Origin: Chrysochromulina tobinii
Taxonomy: Eukaryota > Haptophyta > Prymnesiales > Chrysochromulinaceae
Direction: 5' to 3'
DNA: 20,461 nt
Assembly: GCA_001275005.1 (NCBI GenBank)
Contig: JWZX01002691.1
Location: forward strand, 1-20,461
Of this stretch, positions 8,986-15,685 are shown piece after piece. How positions within the stretch are numbered: position 1 is the first letter of the stretch; every line of letters starts with the position of its first letter. The position numbers and the translations under genes are program-made. Under the pieces are notes generated by a model that was not told where the DNA came from, searched no databases, and saw only the letters and a program-made list of their open reading frames with translations.

Positions 8986-10012
8986 ATGCTCCACCTCATG
9001 CGCACCGCATTCCTTATCAGCGCGCCGCTCATACGGCCGACGGCGCCTCGCGCGCCCGCACCGCTAATGGTCAAGTTCCCCGAAAGCCCCAAGGAGGTCG
9101 CGACTGAGATGTCGCTCGCGGTGCAGGCGGCGCTCAGTGATGGCAAACGCAGGCTCGAGATCGCGCTGCCCGACGGTCTACAATTTGGCCTCTTTGGCCA
9201 GCCTCCAGGCAAGCAGGAGCTCGGCGATCCCGATTACGACCCGCCAGCTGTTCAGACGCAACGCGCCGACATCGAGCTGGCCTACCTCGCAGCTGAGATC
9301 TTCCAAAAGCTCGGCGAGGGCGTGGCGTGTGTTCTTCCCGATGCCACCGCGCTCGAGCAGGCCGAACGCTGCTGGACCAAGGGCGGCACTCCGCTGCGAA
9401 CGCGGCTCGTCGGCAGCGCGGCAGAATTGGATGGCAAACCCGCAGGCTTTGGTGGCGGCCGTGGCGCTGCCGTGAGCGATGCGCCACTGCGTGTGCTGCT
9501 GGTGCTGCGTGCGAAGAAGGCGACGCTCGCTGCGCTTGAGCCCATCGTCGCACCGATGGGTGACGAGGTGCTCGTGCTGCTGCTCAATCCGGCGCGGCTC
9601 AAGTCCGGAGGCACGCGCTCTGATGACGTCTGATGACCTCTGATGACCTCTGATGACGTCTGATTACGTCGAGGCATGCGCTCTGATGACCTCTGATGAC
9701 CTATGATTGCCTCCCTCATCAGGTACGCGCTCCGGCTTTACGCCGACGTTTGTGCTCCGTGACAACCCGCACCCCGGCTGGCGCGGCGGGCTCCTTTATC
9801 GACGCTACCCGCAGCAGTGGGGCTTGGGTGTGGGGGCGGCGCGAGGGCGCGCCGTCGTGCACGGCCGCTCCGAGCAGCAGCCCACGCTCGACGAGATTGA
9901 GGCCGCCTTCGAGAAGATCAAGTCCGACACGAGTCTCATCTCCACGGCAGGCGGGCTGCTCTCTGCCTCAGGCGCGGCGGCCGCCTTGGAACGGCGCATG
10001 CCAGTCGCATAG
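8986..10012 (+). CDS. DUF1995-family protein, probably plastid, two exons
   Basis: Exons are 8986-9610 and 9723-10012, giving 304 residues. The start MLHLMRTAFLISAPLIRPTA resembles a plastid presequence; the frame is open further upstream but without protein-like character. The mature part begins MVKFPESPKEVATEMSLAVQAAL, then RRLEIALPDGLQFGLFG, IELAYLAAEIFQKLG, LRVLLVLRAKKATLAALEPIV and VLVLLLNPARLKSGG. This order (an early P-x-S-x-x-E/Q-A region, LEIALPD, then LVNP) is what I know of DUF1995, found in plastid proteins of plants and algae and in cyanobacteria. Splicing 9611-9722 with a GC donor gives SGGTRSGFTPTFVLRDN without adding or losing a residue; HPGWRGGLLYRRYPQQW follows. Biochemical function is not established to my knowledge. 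Confidence 0.75.
9611..9722 (+). mobile_element. Introner-like intron made of 10-bp repeats, with an internal copy of its target
   Basis: Five 10-bp units starting CTGATGAC or CTGATTAC (9620-9669) are followed by a 13-bp interruption CGAGGCATGCGCT (9670-9682). Three more units (9683-9712) and the terminal CCCTCATCAG (9713-9722) complete the element. The exon just upstream ends GGAGGCACGCGCT (9607-9619), nearly the same as the interruption (11 of 13), and exon 2 starts GTACGCGCTC (9723-9732). The target is therefore present three times. The intron is GC-AG; the only mismatch between the flanking 10-mers GCACGCGCTC and GTACGCGCTC is the donor's second base. Ends CTGATGA and TCATCAG are reverse complements. 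Confidence 0.85.
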
Positions 10013-10500
10013 ATCATACATATGTTCGTGAGCGGTAGTGTGCCCTGTCCCGGTGGAGAGAGTGCGTGGGGTTTTGTGGAGCGTTGCCGTTATGGCTTGG
10101 GGGGGAGACTGTGAATTGATCCGATTCAGTCCGTCAGGTCAGTTTCGTCATAAAGTTTCGTCGCCGGGTCCGCGGTCTCCCCCCGCGCTCACCACAGACC
10201 ACCGTCTCAAGGGACGGCTCCGCTCCCCTCGTCGGTCAACACAAGTACTGATCCGCGACCGTTGTCGTACCGCGGTATAGCCATTGGTTCGTGAGGTTCT
10301 TGTGTCTGTCTTTTCTTCAACACGCGCAGTGCCGTACCCGGTAAATGTAGCACCGGTTGTCGCGTCAATTGTGTTTTAACTTTCACGCGCACGCAGGGGT
10401 CATGTAAGGTGTGTGTGTATCCTGAGCGGGCAGTAACAGAGCCGGAGCGCCGGTTGTCGCGACTGTCGTGTTCTCGTTCACACCGACATTCCGCACGCGC
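10013..10500. other. Intergenic region with a dispersed repeat
   Basis: The gap between the DUF1995 stop and the FKBP-like start contains the reverse-oriented repeat copy at about 10140-10252. An ATG at 10468 is in frame with the next gene but adds only FSFTPTFRTR before the more likely start at 10501. Confidence 0.5.
10140..10252 (-). repeat. Dispersed repeat copy A (reverse of 17808-17890)
   Basis: Read on the minus strand this begins ATCAGTACTTGTGTTGACCG and continues through GGAGCGGAGCCGTCCCTTGA, GAGCGCGG, GACCGCGG and CGACGAAACT. The plus-strand stretch from 17808 has the same words in the same order with small indels. It is non-coding in both places. Confidence 0.65.
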
Positions 10501-11211
10501 ATGATCGCGATCATTTTGTTAGTGGCGGCGCATGTGCCACGCCGTATCGTTCTCTCGAATGCCGCGGCCGCAACGCTCGCCGCACCACTATCGGCTGCCC
10601 ACGCGGTTGCATACCGGGCAGAACCCTTTTCCGCAGCTTCGCAGCCAGGTCGTGCCAAGGCAAAATGCCGTGACATCGAGAGTTGCCAAGCAGAGGGTGA
10701 GCGGAGGGCAGTGGAGTTGGAAGAGAAGGCAGGGCCGCTTCGCAATGTCGGACCAATTGGAGCCAATGGATTGGGCCGTGTGCGCTACCGTGCGATGAAG
10801 GAGTCGGGCGAGGGCCCTGCACTGCGCCTGGGCGATACTGCCGAAATAAGATTCGATGTTGCCTCAACCGGCGGATACTACATGTTCGGGATACCCTCGC
10901 GAGTACCCGGCGCAGCGACGCAAGAGATTTTGGACACGTACCGCATCGTCCTCGGCCAGCGCGACGTTCCGGTGGGCGTGGAGCTTGCACTTGAAGGCGC
11001 GCACAAGGGCGACTTGCGGCGAATTGAGGTGCCTCCGGACCTGGGCTTTGCGACGAGCGATTGGAAGCCCGCGCCCAGCGGCTTCAGCGGCAGGCAGCGG
11101 CTCGAGAATTACAGGTTGACGCTCACGGGCAACGGGCTGCGCCCGGGATACGATGCGAGCATCCTCTTCCAGGTAGAGGTCGTGCGAGTGCGCCCGGCGA
11201 CTCCGACATGA
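10501..11211 (+). CDS. FKBP-like peptidyl-prolyl isomerase, probably thylakoid lumen
   Basis: From M at 10501 the protein is 236 residues. It opens with a hydrophobic signal (MIAIILLVAAHVP) and a second hydrophobic, alanine-rich segment ending SAAHAVAYRAEPF, consistent with a multipartite presequence leading to the lumen. RDIESC...GERRAVELEEKAGPLRNVGPIGANGLGRVRYRAMKE follows, then a beta-rich FKBP-like core: LRLGDTAEIRFDVAS, GYYMFGIPSR, TYRIVLGQRDVPVGVELALEGAHKGDLRRIEVPPDLGF, GYDASILFQVEVVRV. The pattern VGVELALEGAHKGDLRRIEVPPDLGF corresponds to the FKBP GWEEGLxGMxxGExRxxxIPPxLGY region. Several FKBP active-site aromatics are not obvious, so isomerase activity is uncertain. It may act as a chaperone or assembly factor. 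Confidence 0.75.
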   Translation: MIAIILLVAAHVPRRIVLSNAAAATLAAPLSAAHAVAYRAEPFSAASQPGRAKAKCRDIESCQAEGERRAVELEEKAGPLRNVGPIGANGLGRVRYRAMKESGEGPALRLGDTAEIRFDVASTGGYYMFGIPSRVPGAATQEILDTYRIVLGQRDVPVGVELALEGAHKGDLRRIEVPPDLGFATSDWKPAPSGFSGRQRLENYRLTLTGNGLRPGYDASILFQVEVVRVRPATPT

Positions 11212-11912
11212 TTGGCAGTCAGGAATGCGTGCGAGACGCAGTCTCGTATCCGTGTGTGACCGTGCGTGTCCCGGCTCCCCCCGGTGTCTTCTAACCGGTG
11301 ATGAGTGTGAAATGCGCTCTGCGGAATCCGATGTATGGTTGCTTACACCTAACCGGGTGCCCTAAGGGTGCCCATTGCGGGTGCCGGGGTACTGTGTGCG
11401 TGTGTGGTCCTGCTTTATTCCCTTTAATTCACACCGCACACACAGCCGCCCCCTGCGAACCCGACCCTGCCGCCTCCCGCTCCCAGAGCGCCTCCCCGCG
11501 CAATTTGTGACTGAGGCTTCAAGAAGAAAAGTAAGGAAAAAGACGAAAGCGTCGCCCAGCGTCCAATGGCCATTGCCAGCGTCAACCGTGGTTCCGTGGA
11601 GCGTGGACCATTCCGTCAACGGCAACGCTATTTAATTGTGCGTCTTGGTGACATGAGACAGAAAATGTAGAAAACCTCTTTGCACTTTCTGTGCACACTT
11701 GTAACGACGTTGTAACGACGATTTCAAGCTATTTTTGGTCAAGGGCAGGGAACCGAGGAAATTGCCTGGCAAGTTTGTGGAAGTTGTGTGGCAGATTCCG
11801 ATTCCATTGCGGCACACCTCCGAAGACGTCCGAGGACGCCACGACGCGGGTTGCCCCTTGCACGACGGGTCAGTCAGAGTCCAGGTCAGAGTTCCCCGAC
11901 ACAACAGTAGCG
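11212..11912. promoter_or_regulatory. Upstream region of the ABCG gene
   Basis: About 700 bases lie between the FKBP-like stop and the ABCG start. An AT-richer segment (11510-11720) includes a CCAAT-type word near 11566. The ABCG frame stays open back to an ATG at 11691, but the residues encoded there are not transporter-like, so I treat this stretch as 5' leader. No other gene is supported. Confidence 0.4.
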
Positions 11913-13772
11913 ATGTCATCAATGACTGTCGAGCCCACGCCCACACTAGGTGATTTGGAGGGTGCCAGCGAATTCCCAGCTCCGAAAGGCTCAGCGAAAG
12001 ACAATGGTGTCGCTGTCAGCATTGAATCGATCATGTACACGGTGAACAAAAAGAAGGACAAGCTCGTCATCCTCGACGGGATCACCGCCATCTTCGCGCC
12101 GGGAAAGATGACCGCGCTCATGGGCCCCTCAGGCTGCGGGAAAACAACGCTGCTCGACGTGGTAGCCGGCCGCAAGAATTCTGGCACCATCACGGGCGAC
12201 ATCAAGTACGGCGGCGTGTCGCCGAAGAAGGAGGCGCTCAAACACTGCGTCGGCTACGTTGAGCAGTTCGACACTCTGGTCGGTGAGCTGACGGTGCGTC
12301 AGATGCTCATGTACACGGCGGAGTTACGACTGCCTACGACGGTGCCCACGAAAGACAAGGTCGCGCGCGTCGACGAGACGATCGCCAGGCTCGACCTGAT
12401 CTCGTGCACGAACACCGTCATCGGCAACGCGCTGCTGCGTGGCATCAGCGGCGGTCAAGCAAAGCGCGTCAACCTGGCGCTCTCACTGATCATGCGTCCG
12501 TCGGTGATCTACCTCGACGAGCCAACAAGTGGCCTTGACTCCAACATGGCCAACGAGGTCGCCGACTGCCTGCGCAGTCTCGCGGATGAGGGCCGGACGA
12601 TCGTGTGCACGATCCACTCGCCCACCGCGTACGCCTTTGGCCGCTTTGACGATCTGCTCATGCTCAAGGCAGGGAAGGTCACTTACTCAGGCGAGCTCGG
12701 TGCCGCCGCCCGCTACTTTGAAAGGGTCGCGATGGTGAAGCCGCCCTCGGGCTTCTTCTCTCTGCCCGAGTACCTCGTCGACCTCACCTCGAATGGCAAG
12801 TACGCGGCCGTGAGCAAAGACGTTGACTTCCGTGCGCTCTGGGCCAAGTCTGAGGAGGCGGCCACAATGGGCAAGCTCGTTAGCGCCCAGGCGAATTCCG
12901 ACCTCGCCGCACGCCTTGTGGTGCCAGCATCTATGCCCGGCCAGCCAAAGCAATTGGCCACGCTCCTGCGCTTCCGGATGACGACGCACTACCGAAACGG
13001 CGAGTTTCTTGGCCCGCGCATCGGTGACAAAATCATCTTTGGGCTGCTCATTCTGTCGCTCTACTGGGGAATCGGCGACGACGAGGACACCTCGTCCATT
13101 CAGTCGACCGCGAGCCTGCTGTACTTCATCTCGGCGCTCTGCGGCTACGGCGCCGCCGCATTCGTGCCGTCGCTCACGCTCGACCGGCCATTGTACTACC
13201 GCGAGCTCGCGGACGGCTGCTACACGCCGCTCGTCTACTACATGAGTAAGTTTGTGGAAGAGGCGGTGCTCGCCGTCTTCACCTCGCTCCTCTTCGCGTG
13301 TATCACCTTCTTCGGCTGCCAGCTGCAGGGCTCCTTTTGGGTCTTTGCGGGCGTCTACTACCTGACGACCATGTGTGGCATCTGCCTCGCCTACGCCGTG
13401 GCCGCGATCGCCCCCAACATGGATGCGGCCAACGCCATGCTCCCGACCTATGTGACGACTTGCATGTACTTTGGCGGCCTCTTCCTCCTGTTCGACGAGA
13501 TCCCGATCGGATGGTACTGGTTCTCGTGGACGTCCTTCCTTCGCTACTCGTGGGGCGCGCAGATGCTCAACCAGTACTCGGACTCAGCCGTCGGCCGCTA
13601 TCCTGCGTACGTGACCGAGTCTGGCCCCGTCAATGTGCTGGACTTCTACGGCATGAATGGCGACATTATGGGCTCGCTTGGTGCGTGTGTGGGTTTGCTC
13701 GCCCTGCTCGTGCTCATTTTTGCGACGTGCGGTGCGTTCTCGATCGCGTACATTCGCCACGCCACTAGATGA
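11913..13772 (+). CDS. ABCG-type half transporter, intronless
   Basis: A 619-residue protein in the reverse order typical of the ABCG subfamily: nucleotide-binding domain first, membrane domain second. Residues from M at 11913: Walker A GPSGCGKTT at 71-79, Q-loop VEQ at 116-118, signature ISGGQAKR at 178-185, Walker B VIYLDE at 198-203, D-loop SGLD at 206-209, H-loop His at 235. The C-terminal half has about six membrane spans (KIIFGLLILSLYWG, LLYFISALCGYGAAAF, AVFTSLLFACITFFG, GVYYLTTMCGICLAYAVAA, MYFGGLFLLF, and the final LGACVGLLALLVLIFATCGAF). An RPLYYREL element precedes the third-span region, as in ABCG proteins. It works as a homo- or heterodimer; substrates in this family include lipids, sterols and xenobiotics and cannot be named here. 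All ATPase motifs are intact. The start 11922 (second Met) is also possible. Confidence 0.93.
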   Translation: MSSMTVEPTPTLGDLEGASEFPAPKGSAKDNGVAVSIESIMYTVNKKKDKLVILDGITAIFAPGKMTALMGPSGCGKTTLLDVVAGRKNSGTITGDIKYGGVSPKKEALKHCVGYVEQFDTLVGELTVRQMLMYTAELRLPTTVPTKDKVARVDETIARLDLISCTNTVIGNALLRGISGGQAKRVNLALSLIMRPSVIYLDEPTSGLDSNMANEVADCLRSLADEGRTIVCTIHSPTAYAFGRFDDLLMLKAGKVTYSGELGAAARYFERVAMVKPPSGFFSLPEYLVDLTSNGKYAAVSKDVDFRALWAKSEEAATMGKLVSAQANSDLAARLVVPASMPGQPKQLATLLRFRMTTHYRNGEFLGPRIGDKIIFGLLILSLYWGIGDDEDTSSIQSTASLLYFISALCGYGAAAFVPSLTLDRPLYYRELADGCYTPLVYYMSKFVEEAVLAVFTSLLFACITFFGCQLQGSFWVFAGVYYLTTMCGICLAYAVAAIAPNMDAANAMLPTYVTTCMYFGGLFLLFDEIPIGWYWFSWTSFLRYSWGAQMLNQYSDSAVGRYPAYVTESGPVNVLDFYGMNGDIMGSLGACVGLLALLVLIFATCGAFSIAYIRHATR

Positions 13773-14288
13773 TTGATGCGCAAGATGACTGTGATCATCA
13801 GTGAATCTTCCCTTGGGCACTGCGGCCCGTGGATTCTCGACGGCGGACGGCCTGTGAGCCTGTGTCTTGTCTCGTCTCTCGACCGGAGGCGTCTTGTGAA
13901 TGCGACACGGCCGCGCCGAATCGAAAGCTCGTCGGAGTCTCGCGTAACTACACGCGCGTTCGAAAACGCACAAAATCGATCTCTCAGGAGCGTCGTAGTA
14001 GTCGGAGTCAAGTCTCTGTGGCGGAGTGACCGGTCTGTGTGAGCGTCTGTGGCCGTCTGTGGCCGTCTTCGAAGCCGTCTGTGGCCGTCTGTGAGCGTTT
14101 GAGGCGAGGTGTGCCCCCGCATGGTTTATAAAAAAGAGGTTTGTCAGAAAGAAACCAACGGTATTTAATTCCATCTGAATTGATTTCCTAAATTGATCTC
14201 CTTTACTAGATTTAGAAGGCGCGCTCTGTGCCAGCTGATCGAACGCAATGAGATGGCGCGCATCGTCGTTTAGAAGGCGCAGCCTTCG
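13773..14288. other. Intergenic region with a 10-bp repeat array and AT-rich promoter-like stretch
   Basis: After the ABCG stop come about 260 bases without recognisable features, then the GTCTGTGGCC array (14033-14106). Next is an AT-rich stretch with TTTATAAAAAAG at 14124-14135, which could be a TATA-like element for the EF-hand/ankyrin gene. The 12-mer TTTAGAAGGCGC occurs at 14211-14222 and again at 14269-14280, just before the start codon. Confidence 0.5.
14033..14106 (+). repeat. 10-bp array with unit GTCTGTGGCC
   Basis: Perfect units at 14045-14054, 14055-14064 and 14077-14086, variants at 14087-14096 and 14097-14106, plus two 12-bp variants at 14033-14044 and 14065-14076. The 10-bp period is the same as in the three repeat-bearing introns, but the unit differs and it lies outside any coding gene. 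Confidence 0.8.
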
Positions 14289-15545
14289 ATGGCGGATTTC
14301 ACGGTCGATGATCTTGCCGAGATGATGGCCCTGCTCGACAAGGACGGCAATCAGGACGTCAGTGAAGACGAGTTCAAAGAGTACTGCGAGCGTGCCATGG
14401 GCATTGCATCGCCCGCCTTCGAGAAGATGTGGAAGATGATTGACAACAACGGCGACGGGATACTGCAGTTCAGCGAGTTGTGCGAGTACTTCGGTGTAAG
14501 CGTCAGAGATGCCGAGTCGGGCGCCAAGGCCAAGAAGGAAATGTCCGACGAAGACATCCTGGCGATGCTCGAGCTCTCGACCAAGATGTACGAGGAGAAG
14601 GAGAAGCTGAAGGCGGAAGAGGCAGGGAAGAAGAAGCTCGCACTGTCCAAGCGCATCGGCAGCGGCGCACGCACGGGCGTGACCATCATCAAGAGGGACA
14701 GCAGTGGCAGCGAGGTCGATTTTATCGAGGCGTGTGAGATAATCGAGCCGAAGGAGGACCGCGATAAGGCGATGGAGCTGCTGGGTTGGAAGCTGCCGCC
14801 AGACCCGGGCGTGCTTGGCACATGGGAGACGCCCAAGGTGAACGTGCGCATCGAGGACCTCGAGAAGCGCGAGATGCCGCTGCACAAGCTCGCGCGTAAC
14901 CACGAGTACCAGTTGGTCAAGCGCGTGTACGAGATAGTGCTCCATGATCCCAAGGGTGGCAAGGATGCCGCGACAGCGGACATGAACTCGCAGAACAAGG
15001 ATGGCAAGACGCCGCTCATGATCGCCGTCGAGGGCAACCTCGCCTACCTCCACTCCATCGAGGGCAAGACCGAGAAGATCAAACAGTACCGCGACAAGCA
15101 AGTCAAGACGGTCGATCTGATCCTGAGCTGCACGGCCGACATGTATGCCGAGTCGACCACCAACAATTGGAACGTGCTGCACTGCGCCGCGCATGGCGGC
15201 AGCTACGAGGCTGCGCAGTCCATCTTCCTGTACATGGCCAGTCACGCCTTCTCCACCCTCGCCGTGCGCATGCTCGTCAACCACCCGGATAAGGATGGGC
15301 GCACGCCGCTGCACGTTGCGGCCATGCGTTGCGACCAGGCCTCGCTGGATCCTCCCTTCGTGAAGCTGCTTCTCAACAAGGGCGCGGACCCGCTCATCAA
15401 GGACACGTGTCCGCAGGCTCTCACCGCCGCCGCACTCGCCGAGAAGGCGAACCGCCCGAACGCCAAAGCCATGCTCGAAAAGGCAGAGGAGGTGGAGCTG
15501 GTGCAGCGCGCGTCCTACCGAAGGCGCGTGTCACGCGAGGTGTGA
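14289..15545 (+). CDS. EF-hand plus ankyrin-repeat protein
   Basis: 418 residues, no intron needed. The N-terminus has a canonical EF-hand pair with loops D17-KDGNQDVSED-E28 and D52-NNGDGILQFS-E63. A charged, probably helical linker follows (MSDEDILAMLELSTKMYEEKEKLKAEEAGKKK), then a basic stretch and a middle region without a known domain. The C-terminal half carries ankyrin-type repeats: MPLHKLARNHEYQLVKRVYE, DGKTPLMIAVEGN, NNWNVLHCAAHGGSYEAAQ, and the best copy, DGRTPLHVAAMRCDQ...PFVKLLLNKGADPL. Both calcium loops keep acidic residues at positions 1, 3 (or Asn) and 12, so calcium binding is likely. The arrangement suggests a calcium-responsive scaffold; partners are unknown. ATG at 14289 is the first in the frame near a TATA-like stretch. 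Confidence 0.85.
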   Translation: MADFTVDDLAEMMALLDKDGNQDVSEDEFKEYCERAMGIASPAFEKMWKMIDNNGDGILQFSELCEYFGVSVRDAESGAKAKKEMSDEDILAMLELSTKMYEEKEKLKAEEAGKKKLALSKRIGSGARTGVTIIKRDSSGSEVDFIEACEIIEPKEDRDKAMELLGWKLPPDPGVLGTWETPKVNVRIEDLEKREMPLHKLARNHEYQLVKRVYEIVLHDPKGGKDAATADMNSQNKDGKTPLMIAVEGNLAYLHSIEGKTEKIKQYRDKQVKTVDLILSCTADMYAESTTNNWNVLHCAAHGGSYEAAQSIFLYMASHAFSTLAVRMLVNHPDKDGRTPLHVAAMRCDQASLDPPFVKLLLNKGADPLIKDTCPQALTAAALAEKANRPNAKAMLEKAEEVELVQRASYRRRVSREV

Positions 15546-15580
15546 GCATCGCCGTGATGGGCCCTTGGGCCGTGAGGAGA

Positions 15581-15597
15581 GGGGGGGGGGGGGGGGG
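15581..15597 (+). repeat. Run of 17 G
   Basis: An uninterrupted G17 tract sits in the 140-base gap between the EF-hand/ankyrin stop and the methyltransferase start. It could form a quadruplex in DNA or in the 5' leader. Its length may also be inaccurate in the assembly. Confidence 0.9.
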
Positions 15598-15685
15598 CGA
15601 GTGGTTACTCAGGTGTGCAGGGGCCGTGGAGCAGAGGGTACGTGTTCCTTACCGTACACAGCTCGAGAACTGTGAACGTTCTGGC

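Noticed and set aside
9620-9712. Box C/D snoRNA-like words (TGATGA and CTGA) in the arrays
   Set aside because: The motifs overlap in every 10-bp unit, leaving no room for a guide between boxes, and no terminal stem is seen. They follow from the repeat unit.
9683-9722. CRISPR-like array
   Set aside because: Units are 10 bp and directly tandem without spacers, and the locus is a eukaryotic intron.
11691-11912. N-terminal extension of the ABCG protein from an upstream ATG
   Set aside because: The 74 extra residues are Cys/Arg/Thr-rich without targeting or transporter character. The Met at 11913 places the nucleotide-binding domain at the usual distance from the N-terminus.
13584-15314. A 576-codon open frame on the minus strand
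   Set aside because: It overlaps the ABCG and EF-hand/ankyrin genes, whose motifs are unmistakable on the plus strand. It is an antisense frame caused by GC-rich codon bias.
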